In this document: positions 6,853 to 13,588 of the stretch, piece after piece
Layout of the letters: every line of letters begins with the position of its first letter
Position numbering within the stretch: position 1 is the first letter of the stretch
DNA from: CAZTDU01 sp964617355
Lineage (GTDB): Bacteria; Pseudomonadota; Gammaproteobacteria; Burkholderiales; SG8-39
Reading direction: 5' to 3'
DNA length: 21,296 bases
Assembly: GCA_964617355.1 (NCBI GenBank)
Contig: CAZTXP010000186.1
Span: forward strand, 1-21,296
Notes under the pieces: generated by a model
Seen by the model: only the letters and a program-made list of their open reading frames with translations
Told to the model about the DNA's origin: nothing
The model's database searches: none
Made by a program: the position numbers and the translations under genes

Positions 6853-7176
6853 TCAGGAGGGGAGGGGAGGCGCCTGGCTGCGGAACGCCGGGGGCGCCCG
6901 CGGAAGGCTGGGCGATGCGCGATCGCCGGACGGACGGATGTACGCCGGCGCGTCTAGCGCGGCAACGGTGCCGCCGGTCGCCACGGCGGCGAGCGACGAA
7001 AACGCCATGCACAGGTCGCAGGCGTGGCTCGGCGAGGGCCCGTCGTCGTCGCCGGCTGCGCTCGAGTGCGCGTGCGCGGCCTCGCAGTCGTGCACGAACG
7101 GGTGCACGAGGGCGCCCTGCGTCGCGACGAGGAGCGCGAACGCGAGGAAGAGGGCGAAGCGCAGGGGCAGGCGCAC
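6853..7176 (-). CDS. DUF2946-like exported Cys/His-rich small protein
   Basis: A 107-residue protein with a hydrophobic N-terminal segment (about residues 5-23, signal peptide or anchor), so probably periplasmic. It carries many possible metal ligands: HPFVHDC (25-31), HAH (35-37), an acidic DDD, and SHACDLC (50-56) with a Cys-x-x-Cys pair. The C-terminal third is Pro/Ser rich and looks unstructured. The pattern resembles DUF2946 proteins, which often sit beside metal transporters; the biochemical role is not established. The start is a GTG 16 bases after the DUF3299 stop without an obvious Shine-Dalgarno, so translation is probably coupled to the upstream gene. A metallochaperone or periplasmic metal-buffer role is inferred from context only. 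Confidence 0.72.
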   Translation of the reverse strand: MRLPLRFALFLAFALLVATQGALVHPFVHDCEAAHAHSSAAGDDDGPSPSHACDLCMAFSSLAAVATGGTVAALDAPAYIRPSGDRASPSLPRAPPAFRSQAPPLPS

Positions 7177-7192
7177 GGGCAGGACGCGATCG

Positions 7193-7690
7193 TTACTTCG
7201 AGGGCACCGCGTCGGTGAGGCGATAGAAGACGCCGGTCGGATCGTCCTTCAGCACCGACATGCGGCCCTTGAGCACCACCGGCTCGAGCGTGTACTTCAC
7301 CGCGGTCCTGGTCTTCACCTCGACCATCTGCTCCGGCCCGCCGGGCATGCAGAACATGCAGCTCTGCGGCATCGACGACAGCACGAAGTGCGTCTGCTTG
7401 TCGCCAGCCTGCAGCGGCATCATGAAGCCCTGTACCTGGACTTCCTTGGCGTCGAGTTCCGCGACTCCCTTGGCGAATTGCGGGATGAACTTGTCCTTCG
7501 CCTTGACGAGTTCCACCTGCGACAACAACCGCCACGACACCACGTCCTTGCGCTCGGGCAGGGGCTTGAACGCCGAGGGATCGACGGCCTGCGGCGCGCC
7601 CGGCGGCGGCGTGTGCTCGCCGAACTTGTTCTGGGCCTGGGCGCCAGCGGCGACCAGGACGAGGAAGAGAGCAGGCAGGAGGCGGGACAT
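7193..7690 (-). CDS. DUF3299-type periplasmic protein of a metal-transport locus
   Basis: A 165-residue exported protein with a signal peptide ending near AGAQAQ (residue 20). The conserved core is VQGFMMPLQAGDKQTHFVLS (87-106) followed by SMPQSCMFCMPGGPEQM (106-122), with a Cys-x-x-Cys pair at 111/114, then KGRMSVLKDDPTGVFYRL. This is the DUF3299 pattern. Its function is not defined, but members occur beside FtsX/LolD-type ABC genes. The ATG at 7690 lies 23 bases after the permease stop; the only purine-rich site, GGAG, is rather far upstream. The two Cys and adjacent Met residues could bind Zn or Cu (inference). It should act in the periplasm together with the permease. Confidence 0.8.
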   Translation of the reverse strand: MSRLLPALFLVLVAAGAQAQNKFGEHTPPPGAPQAVDPSAFKPLPERKDVVSWRLLSQVELVKAKDKFIPQFAKGVAELDAKEVQVQGFMMPLQAGDKQTHFVLSSMPQSCMFCMPGGPEQMVEVKTRTAVKYTLEPVVLKGRMSVLKDDPTGVFYRLTDAVPSK

Positions 7691-7713
7691 CTGCGTATCG
7701 TACTCCGGGATAT

Positions 7714-8904
7714 TCAGGCTTGGGCGAGGACGGCGGCGACGTCGGTGCGATAGGCGGCCCAGGATGGACCCGCCGCGGCGAGGACTCCCGTCACCGCGGC
7801 GAGCACCGGCAGCCAGGCCTCACCGGCGACGAAGACGGCGCCGGTGATCGCCGGCTGGTGGTTGGCGGCCATCCACGCGCCGACGCCTTCCGCGGCGGCG
7901 TGGCCGAGGGCGATGCCGAGGAGCGCACCGAGCAGCGCTAGAAGCACCGCCTCCAGCAGCACGATGCCGAAGAGCCGGGCCGGCGATGCCCCCAGCACGC
8001 GCATCACCGCGAGGTCGTAGCGACGGTCGCGCATCGCGTTCAGGAGCGCGACGAAGACGCCGACGGCGGACACGACGACCAGCGCGTAGCCGAAGATGCG
8101 CAGCACCTCGACGCCGACGCCGACCAGGCGCAGCAGTCGCGCGGTCTCGAGCGCGGGGGAAGCGGCCTGCATCGCGGTGCGATCGTTGATGAAGCGCGGC
8201 AGGCTCGCCGCGGCGAGCGGCGATGCGTAGCGCACCAGCGCCACCGTGACCTCGCGCGAGGCCTCGTCGCCCGGCTTCGCCGCGTGCTCCTCGTGCATGT
8301 CCCAGACCGACTCGATGCTGGTGAGCACGAGGCGATCGAGCACGGTGCCCGTGTACGCCAGCGTGCCGACGACCTCGAACGGATGCTGCTCATGCCCGTC
8401 GCCGCCCGATTCCCCGAGGCCGTGCGCACCGACGAATTTCGCGCCCACCGCGAGGCCGGTGGCGCGAGCAACCTCGGCGCCGACCACGGCCTGCATCGGC
8501 GCCTCCCAGAGGCGGCCGGAGGCCAGCTTGCCGCCGTACAGCGCGACGTACTCGTGAGGCGCGCCGACCACGCGATAGCCGCGAAAGCTGTCGCCGAGCG
8601 CCAGCGGGATCACTTGCTTCACGAGCCGGTTCGAGGCGAGCTTCCGCGCCTCGGCGAGCGGGATGTTCCCGGTCGGCGCGTCGAGGTGATAGACACCCGA
8701 CAGGATCAGCTGCATCGGGCTGCCCTTGGCACCGACCACGAGGTCGATGCCCTCGGCGTCGCGCATCAGGCGGTCGCCCACCTGCGTCGAGAACAGCAGC
8801 ACGAGGCAGATCGTGCCGATGCCGAGCGCGAGCAGCGCGACGTTCAGCGCCGCGTCTAGCGGCCGCGCCCAGGCGTAGCGCCAGGCGACGCCGGCGGCGT
8901 TCAT
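7714..8904 (-). CDS. FtsX/MacB-like ABC transporter permease with His-rich periplasmic domain
   Basis: A 396-residue inner-membrane protein with four predicted membrane segments: one near residues 17-40, then 265-290, 310-337 and 363-382. A large periplasmic domain lies between the first two, the layout of FtsX/LolC/MacB mechanotransmission permeases. The cytoplasmic loop DRRYDLAVMRVLGASP (293-308) is the usual ATPase-coupling motif. The periplasmic domain contains a loop with H161, H171 and H174 and a second cluster DMHEEH (202-207), giving five histidines and several acids, unusual for a lipoprotein permease. The ATG at 8904 overlaps the ATPase stop by 4 bases. Such permeases transmit ATPase motion rather than form channels, so its effect on metal transport is unknown. 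Confidence 0.88.
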   Translation of the reverse strand: MNAAGVAWRYAWARPLDAALNVALLALGIGTICLVLLFSTQVGDRLMRDAEGIDLVVGAKGSPMQLILSGVYHLDAPTGNIPLAEARKLASNRLVKQVIPLALGDSFRGYRVVGAPHEYVALYGGKLASGRLWEAPMQAVVGAEVARATGLAVGAKFVGAHGLGESGGDGHEQHPFEVVGTLAYTGTVLDRLVLTSIESVWDMHEEHAAKPGDEASREVTVALVRYASPLAAASLPRFINDRTAMQAASPALETARLLRLVGVGVEVLRIFGYALVVVSAVGVFVALLNAMRDRRYDLAVMRVLGASPARLFGIVLLEAVLLALLGALLGIALGHAAAEGVGAWMAANHQPAITGAVFVAGEAWLPVLAAVTGVLAAAGPSWAAYRTDVAAVLAQA

Positions 8905-9533
8905 GCCGTCCCTCCCAGCTCCAGGCGCTGCGAGAAGCGCGCCTTGACGCGCGCGTCGTGCGTCGCGATCACCAGCACCGCGTCCTCCGCGACCGCCTCG
9001 AAGAGATCGAGCACCGCCGCGCAGCTCGCGTCGTCGAGGTTCGCGGTCGGCTCGTCCGCGAGCAGCAGGCGCGGCCGGTTGACCACGGCGCGCGCGATCG
9101 CGACGCGCTGCTGCTCGCCGCGCGACATCTGGTGCGCGCGCGCGCCGGCGCGATGACCGACGCCCAGCGTGTCGAGGAGCTGGCGCGCGCGGGCCGGATC
9201 CTGGGGCATGCCGGCAAGATACTGCGCGGCCGTCACGTTCTCGAGGCCGCTGAAGGGCGCGAGCAAATGCGGCACCTGCATCACCACGCCGACGTGCCGC
9301 GCGCGCCAGCGGTCGCGCGCCGCCGCGGGCAACGCGGTGACCTCGTCGTCGCCGACGCGCACCGAGCCGCGCGTGGGTGCCTGCAGCGCCGCGAGGATCG
9401 ACAACAGCGTCGTCTTGCCGGACCCGGAAGGACCGACCACGGCGCAGCGACCGCGCGCGGGCAGGGACCACGCAGCGAGCGCGAGCACCGCGCGCCCGTC
9501 GTACGCCTGCTCCAGTCCCTCGACGCGCAGCAC
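8901..9533 (-). CDS. ABC transporter ATP-binding protein, LolD/MacB-like
   Basis: A 210-residue nucleotide-binding subunit that would power the adjacent FtsX-like permease at the inner membrane. Motifs in order are Walker A GPSGSGKT (34-41), Q-loop Gln86 in VVMQVPHL, a signature SRGEQQR (137-143) with Arg replacing the second position of the usual SGGQ, Walker B LLLADEP (156-162) with catalytic Glu161, D-loop NLDD and H-loop His192. Length and motif spacing fit the LolD/MacB group rather than ZnuC. The start is a GTG nine bases after the CobW stop with no strong Shine-Dalgarno; LRVEGL is the normal beginning of this fold. The stop overlaps the permease ATG, so the two subunits are coupled. 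Confidence 0.9.
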   Translation of the reverse strand: MLRVEGLEQAYDGRAVLALAAWSLPARGRCAVVGPSGSGKTTLLSILAALQAPTRGSVRVGDDEVTALPAAARDRWRARHVGVVMQVPHLLAPFSGLENVTAAQYLAGMPQDPARARQLLDTLGVGHRAGARAHQMSRGEQQRVAIARAVVNRPRLLLADEPTANLDDASCAAVLDLFEAVAEDAVLVIATHDARVKARFSQRLELGGTA

Positions 9534-9542
9534 CCGATCAGC

Positions 9543-10523
9543 TCACTTCGCGAGGCATTGTTCCAGCCCGGCGAGGAAGAGATCCTTGGGCAGCTTGCGG
9601 CCGATGAACACCATGATCGAGCCCTTCTTCTCGCCCTTCGCCCAGGGCTTGCCGACGTCGCCGCCCATCATCATGTGCACGCCCTGGAACACCACGCGGT
9701 TCGGGTTGCCCTTCATCCACAGCACGCCCTTGTAGCGCAGCAGGTCCGGCCCGTAGACCTGGATCATCCCGGAGAGGAACTGCTCGAGCTTGTCGCCGTC
9801 GAACGCCTTCTCGGTGCGGAACACGAACGAGTCCACCTCGTCGTGATGGTCGTGCGAGTTGTCGGTGAGGAAGGTCGGGTCGAGCTCGAGGATCGCGTTC
9901 AGGTTGAAGCCGCGCAGGTCGAACACCTCGGCGATCGGCATCTCGCCGAAGTGCACCTTCTTCACCGGCGCGCGCGGGTTCATGCGCCGCAGCCGCTCGG
10001 CGAGCACCTTCACGTCCTCGTCGCCGACGAGGTCGGTCTTCGACAGCAGGATGCGGTCGGCGAAGCCGACCTGCTCTTGCGCCTCGCGGAAATCGTCGAG
10101 CTGCTTGGGCGCGTGCTTCGCATCCACCAGCGTGAGGATCGAGTCGAGCAGGTAGTAGGCGCCGATCTCCTCGTCGGTGAAGAAGGTCTGCGCCACCGGG
10201 CCCGGATCCGCCATGCCGGTGGTCTCGATCACCACGCGATCGAACTTCAGCTCGCCCTTGTCGCGCTTGCCCTTCAACTCGCCAAGGATGCGGATCAGGT
10301 CGCCGCGCACGGTGCAGCAGATGCACCCGTTGTTCATCTCGACGATCTGCTCCTGCGTCTGCGCGAGGATCTCGTTGTCGACGCCCTCCTCGCCGAACTC
10401 GTTCTCGATCACGGCGATGCGCTGGCCGTGGTCCTCCTTGAGGATGCGGTTGAGCAGCGTCGTCTTGCCACTGCCGAGAAAGCCGGTGAGGATCGTCACC
10501 GGGACCATCTGTTCCTGCTGCAT
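9543..10523 (-). CDS. CobW/COG0523-family G3E GTPase, probable zinc metallochaperone
   Basis: A 326-residue cytoplasmic GTPase of the G3E family, whose COG0523 members deliver metals to client proteins; zinc-starvation forms are related to ZigA, YeiR and ZNG1. The N-terminal GTPase domain has Walker A GFLGSGKTT (14-22), the metal-binding CxCC motif C67-I-C69-C70, Walker B region ETTG (100-103) and base-recognition SKTD (161-164). The C-terminal CobW_C domain follows a histidine cluster SHDHH (223-227). GGAG lies several bases before the ATG at 10523. Because it directly follows a Fur-family regulator and precedes a transporter, zinc allocation under starvation is the best guess; cobalamin synthesis is not indicated because no cob genes are nearby. 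Confidence 0.92.
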   Translation of the reverse strand: MQQEQMVPVTILTGFLGSGKTTLLNRILKEDHGQRIAVIENEFGEEGVDNEILAQTQEQIVEMNNGCICCTVRGDLIRILGELKGKRDKGELKFDRVVIETTGMADPGPVAQTFFTDEEIGAYYLLDSILTLVDAKHAPKQLDDFREAQEQVGFADRILLSKTDLVGDEDVKVLAERLRRMNPRAPVKKVHFGEMPIAEVFDLRGFNLNAILELDPTFLTDNSHDHHDEVDSFVFRTEKAFDGDKLEQFLSGMIQVYGPDLLRYKGVLWMKGNPNRVVFQGVHMMMGGDVGKPWAKGEKKGSIMVFIGRKLPKDLFLAGLEQCLAK

Positions 10524-10548
10524 GCGAGTTCTCCGAAGTTCTACGGTT

Positions 10549-10980
10549 CTACCGACAATCCGCGCAGCGGCCGCGTACGGTCAGCTCGACCGCCTCGGGC
10601 CGGAACCCGCGCGGCACCCGCACGTCCAGCCCCGGGGCCGGCGCATCGGGCAGGCAAAGCACGCGCCCGCAGCCGCTGCACTGGAAGTGCGCGTGGTGCC
10701 CATGCGCATCGCCCGCCATGCTGAACCGCCGGACGCGGTCGTCGCCCGCGACCCGGTGGGCGAGGCCCTGGGCCACCAGCCAGTCAAGCACCCGGTAGAG
10801 CGTGACGCGGTCGAGCGGTTCGGCGCCCAGCCCGGCCTCGATCTCGGGGTGCGTCAGGGCGCAATCGGCACGCATCAGGAATTCGAGTACCCGCACGCGG
10901 GCGCCGGTCACTCGCTCGCCCGTCGCCCTCAACCGGTCGCGCGCGCTCGCCGCTGGGGTGGTCCGCCGCATCCTGGGCAT
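10549..10980 (-). CDS. zur: Fur-family transcriptional regulator, probable zinc repressor Zur
   Basis: A 143-residue metal-responsive repressor. The winged-helix DNA-binding half includes LTHPEIEAGL and the recognition segment DRVTLYRVLDWLV (57-69). The dimerisation half has HGHHAHFQCSGCG (93-105) and a terminal CADC (139-142), giving two Cys-x-x-Cys pairs that would hold the structural zinc. Zur rather than Fur is inferred from the gene's position in a zinc-type locus and the short C-terminus; Fur or another subtype cannot be excluded from sequence alone. I chose the ATG at 10980 because AGGAAGG is ten bases upstream; the frame is open to a TTG at 11007. The Shine-Dalgarno lies in a palindrome, suggesting autoregulation. 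Confidence 0.85.
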   Translation of the reverse strand: MPRMRRTTPAASARDRLRATGERVTGARVRVLEFLMRADCALTHPEIEAGLGAEPLDRVTLYRVLDWLVAQGLAHRVAGDDRVRRFSMAGDAHGHHAHFQCSGCGRVLCLPDAPAPGLDVRVPRGFRPEAVELTVRGRCADCR

Positions 10981-10991
10981 TGTAGGGATGC

Positions 10992-11022
10992 CTTCCTGCA
11001 AATACAACCTGGTTGCAAGAAG
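10992..11022 (-). promoter_or_regulatory. Palindrome over the zur ribosome binding site: candidate operator or RNA hairpin
   Basis: On the minus strand the 5' arm CTTCTTGCAA and the 3' arm TTGCAGGAAG can pair over ten positions, nine Watson-Crick and one G-U, around an 11-base loop. The 3' arm contains nearly all of the AGGAAGG Shine-Dalgarno of zur. As DNA it is a 31-base dyad centred on 11007, with inner half-sites TGCAA and TTGCA. Either a Fur-family dimer could bind it, or the RNA could mask the ribosome site. Confidence 0.55.
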
Positions 11023-11025
11023 ACG

Positions 11026-11439
11026 CTAGCGCGAAGGCGCCAGCGGCCGGAACCGGAGCGTTTCGGGCGGCAGCTTGCCGAGGATCACGGTGACGCGCAC
11101 CTCCAGCGCCGGGTCGGCGGCGAAGCGCCCGACGCCTTTCAGGACGCCAGTGCCCGCGAGCGCAAGCGCCACCTTCGTGGACGCGCCCTTCGCCGCGACC
11201 TCCGCCTCGGCGCTCGCCGAATCGAGCTTCGAGGGCCGGTTCCGGTGGTCGGTGACGTACAGGGCGATCTCGGTCGCGCCCGCTTCCGCCGCCGGCAGCA
11301 GCACGAGTTCGAAGTGATGCCGGCGACCTTCGACGACTTCGCCGCCGTGGTGGGACTTCAGCGGATGCGAATGCTTGTGCTGGGGGAAAGCGGGCCCCGC
11401 GAGGAGGCCGAGCATCAGTGCGACGACGAGCCGGATCAT
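11026..11439 (-). CDS. His-rich exported protein, probable periplasmic metal-binding protein
   Basis: A 137-residue protein with a signal peptide of about 20 residues (MIRLVVALMLGLLAGPAFPQ). Directly after it comes a histidine cluster HKHSHPLKSHHGGEVVEG and then RRHHFELVLLP and LYVTDHRNRP, so seven histidines fall in the first 22 mature residues. The beta-rich remainder resembles the small periplasmic domain found near metal efflux adaptors and zinc-uptake genes (HGG...HHFELV...LY..D pattern). A His-rich N-terminus at the mature end suggests zinc or copper buffering. The ATG at 11439 is preferred, with GAGG nine bases upstream; a GTG two codons earlier is possible. It is the first gene of the metal block and precedes zur by 45 bases. 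Confidence 0.75.
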   Translation of the reverse strand: MIRLVVALMLGLLAGPAFPQHKHSHPLKSHHGGEVVEGRRHHFELVLLPAAEAGATEIALYVTDHRNRPSKLDSASAEAEVAAKGASTKVALALAGTGVLKGVGRFAADPALEVRVTVILGKLPPETLRFRPLAPSR

Positions 11440-11464
11440 GTGCACAAGCCTCGCAAAGCGGCGG

Positions 11465-11470
11465 ATTGTA
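11465..11470 (-). promoter_or_regulatory. Possible -10 box before the metal locus
   Basis: TACAAT on the minus strand lies in the short gap between rlmI and the His-rich gene, about 25 bases before the ATG. It matches the -10 consensus at five of six bases. No acceptable -35 hexamer is present at 16-18 bases, so an activator or an alternative arrangement would be needed. Confidence 0.25.
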
Positions 11471-11478
11471 CCGGTGCG

Positions 11479-12666
11479 TCAGTTCCGCACGACGAGCAGC
11501 CCCTTCAGGTAGTCGCCCTCGGGGAAGTTCAGCGCCACGGGATGGTCTGCGTCGGGGCCGAAGCGCCTGAGGATGCGCGCATCGGCGCCGGCGTCGAGCG
11601 CCGCGCCGGCGACGATCGACTGGAAGAGATCCGCTGGCACGCCGCCCGAGCACGAGAACGTCGCCAGCATCCCGCCCGGCTCGAGCAGCTTGAAGGCGAG
11701 CAGGTTGATGTCCTTGTAGGCGCGCGCCGCGTTCCTCGCCTGCGCCGCGGTAGGCGCGAACTTGGGTGGGTCGAGGATCACGAGGTCGTAGCGCTCGCCG
11801 CGGTCGCGCAGCACGCGCAGGTGGGCGAACACGTCGGCCTGCACGAACTCGAGCCGCGACGCCTCGAACGGGTTGGCCGCGGCATTCTCGCGCGCCACGG
11901 CGAGCGCGGTCGCGGAACTGTCGATCGCCACGATGCGGTTGGCGCCGCCGGCGAGCGCGGACACCGCGAAACCCCCGGTGTAGCAGAACGCGTCGAGCAC
12001 GCGCCGCCCCTGCGAGAGCGCGCGCACCTGCTGCCGGTTCGCGCGCTGGTCGAGGAAGAACCCGGTCTTCTGTCCCTGCTCCACGTCGACGCGGAACGAG
12101 AGCCCGTGCTCCGAGATCGCGCAGCGCCCCGCCTCGCGGTTGCCGCGCGCGAAGCCCGTTCGCGGCGCGAGGCCCTCGAGCCCGCGCACGTCGGCATCCG
12201 AGCGCTCGAAGATCGCCTCGCAGCCGGTGGCCTCGACGAGCGCGTCGAGCAGCGCGTCGCGCCAGCGCTCGGTGCCGGCGGCGAGGAACTGCGCGACCAG
12301 CACGTCGCCGTAGCGATCCACCACCAGCCCCGGCAGGCCGTCGGACTCGCCATGCACCAGCCGCATCGCGTTCGTGTGGCGCGCAAGCTCGAAGCGCGCG
12401 CGCAACGCCACCGCGGCATGGACGCGCTCTCGAAGGAACGCCGTGTCCACCCTGCCGCCCTTGCCGAAGCACCACGCGCGGGCGCGGATCTGCGACTGCG
12501 GGCTGTACGCCGCCAGCGCGAGCGGCTCGCCGCTGGCCGAGCGCACTTCCACGGTCTCGCCGGAAGACGGGCTTCCCTCGACCCGCGCCATGGCGCCCGA
12601 GAACACCCACGGATGGCGGCGGCGCAGGGACTTCTCCCGCCCGGGCTTGAGGACGAGCACGCTCAT
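11479..12666 (-). CDS. rlmI: 23S rRNA (cytosine-C5)-methyltransferase, RlmI family
   Basis: A 395-residue SAM-dependent RNA methyltransferase of the COG1092 family; E. coli RlmI makes m5C1962 in 23S rRNA. The N-terminal PUA domain (about 1-80) starts LVLKPGREKSLRRRHPWVFSGA, followed by the EEHD-like region and a Rossmann methyltransferase domain. Key motifs are QKTGFFLDQR (199-208), DAFCYTGGF (225-233, SAM-binding motif I), LDPPKF (298-303, motif IV) and the SCSG motif with a probable catalytic Cys at 339. The ATG at 12666 overlaps the xerC stop by four bases. Length and motifs are complete. Its product SAH is the substrate of AhcY, also encoded in this window. Confidence 0.92.
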   Translation of the reverse strand: MSVLVLKPGREKSLRRRHPWVFSGAMARVEGSPSSGETVEVRSASGEPLALAAYSPQSQIRARAWCFGKGGRVDTAFLRERVHAAVALRARFELARHTNAMRLVHGESDGLPGLVVDRYGDVLVAQFLAAGTERWRDALLDALVEATGCEAIFERSDADVRGLEGLAPRTGFARGNREAGRCAISEHGLSFRVDVEQGQKTGFFLDQRANRQQVRALSQGRRVLDAFCYTGGFAVSALAGGANRIVAIDSSATALAVARENAAANPFEASRLEFVQADVFAHLRVLRDRGERYDLVILDPPKFAPTAAQARNAARAYKDINLLAFKLLEPGGMLATFSCSGGVPADLFQSIVAGAALDAGADARILRRFGPDADHPVALNFPEGDYLKGLLVVRN

Positions 12667-13586
12667 TTCTTGCGCGCCCGCGGATGGGCGGCGTCGTAGA
12701 CCTTGGCGAGCGTCTGGTAGTCGAGGTGCGTATAGACCTGAGTGGTGGCGATGCTCGCGTGGCCGAGCATCTCCTGCACCGCGCGCAGGTCCTGCGACGA
12801 TTGCAGCACGTGCGTCGCGAACGAATGCCGAAGCATGTGCGGGTGGACCCGCGCCTCGATGCCGCGCTCGCGACCCCAGCGGCGCAAGCCGGCCTGCACC
12901 ACGCCCGGCGCGATGCGCTTGCCGCGTGCGCCGACGAAGAGGGCGCGCTCGCCCGGCGCGGCGAGTTGCGCGCGCACGGCAAGCCACGCCCGCAATGCCT
13001 CGCGCGCGCGCGATCCCACCGGTACCGTGCGCGTCTTCGACCCCTTGCCCGTGACCGTGGCCTCGCCATCGGACGCGATCGCGCGGCCCTCGGTCTCGTC
13101 GAGCGACACGAGCTCCGCGAGGCGCAACCCCGACGAATAGAGCAGCTCGAACATGGCGCGGTCCCTAGCCTGCGACGGACCGTCCTGGGTACCCTCCGGA
13201 CGGGCGTCCAGCAGGCGCTGCGCATCCTCGACCGACAACGCCTTCGGCAGCCGTCGCGGAGACTTTGGCGCGCGCACGCCGACGACGGGGTTGTCGCGGT
13301 AGCCGCGATTCAGCACCAGCCAGCGATACAAGCCGCGCCACGCGGACAGCGCGAGCGCGATCGAACGTCCGGAGAGTCCGCGCGCATGCAGCTGCGCGAC
13401 GAAGCGCCGCACGCCGGCGACATTCACCGCGGAAAGGCGCACGGGACCGGCGAGTGCCAGCAGCTCCTCGATCGCGCGTTCGTAGTTCTCGAGCGTCGCG
13501 GGAGACAGGCGCCGCTGGTGCCGCAGCACGTCGAGCCACGCCTCCGTGTCCGCCGTGTCGGGATGCCGGCGCGGCGTCGCGTCCAT
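12663..13586 (-). CDS. xerC: Tyrosine recombinase XerC
   Basis: XerC works with XerD at dif sites to resolve chromosome dimers at division. The 307-residue protein has an N-terminal SAM-like core-binding domain (about 12-95) and a catalytic domain with the full tyrosine-recombinase set: R155 (SSGLRLAEL), K181 (TGKGSKTRTVPV), H250 and R253 (HPHMLRHSFATH), H276 (MLGHASIATTQ) and nucleophile Y285 (VYTHLD). The context dapF-DUF484-xerC is the ancestral housekeeping arrangement, which argues against an integrase from a mobile element. The ATG at 13586 lies two bases after the DUF484 stop. The frame is open further upstream, but that part overlaps the DUF484 gene. Confidence 0.95.
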   Translation of the reverse strand: MDATPRRHPDTADTEAWLDVLRHQRRLSPATLENYERAIEELLALAGPVRLSAVNVAGVRRFVAQLHARGLSGRSIALALSAWRGLYRWLVLNRGYRDNPVVGVRAPKSPRRLPKALSVEDAQRLLDARPEGTQDGPSQARDRAMFELLYSSGLRLAELVSLDETEGRAIASDGEATVTGKGSKTRTVPVGSRAREALRAWLAVRAQLAAPGERALFVGARGKRIAPGVVQAGLRRWGRERGIEARVHPHMLRHSFATHVLQSSQDLRAVQEMLGHASIATTQVYTHLDYQTLAKVYDAAHPRARKK

Positions 13587-13588
13587 GG

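Noticed and set aside
8958..10724. A 588-codon plus-strand open frame
   Set aside because: Opposite strand to the ATPase, CobW and zur genes; composition is Arg/His/Leu-rich without any domain.
10177..12699. An 840-codon plus-strand open frame
   Set aside because: Shadow of CobW, zur, the His-rich gene and rlmI, all of which carry clear family motifs on the minus strand.
12663..13586. The tyrosine recombinase as an integrase marking a mobile element
   Set aside because: Its dapF-DUF484 neighbourhood, length and motifs are those of housekeeping XerC, and no attachment site or phage gene is nearby.
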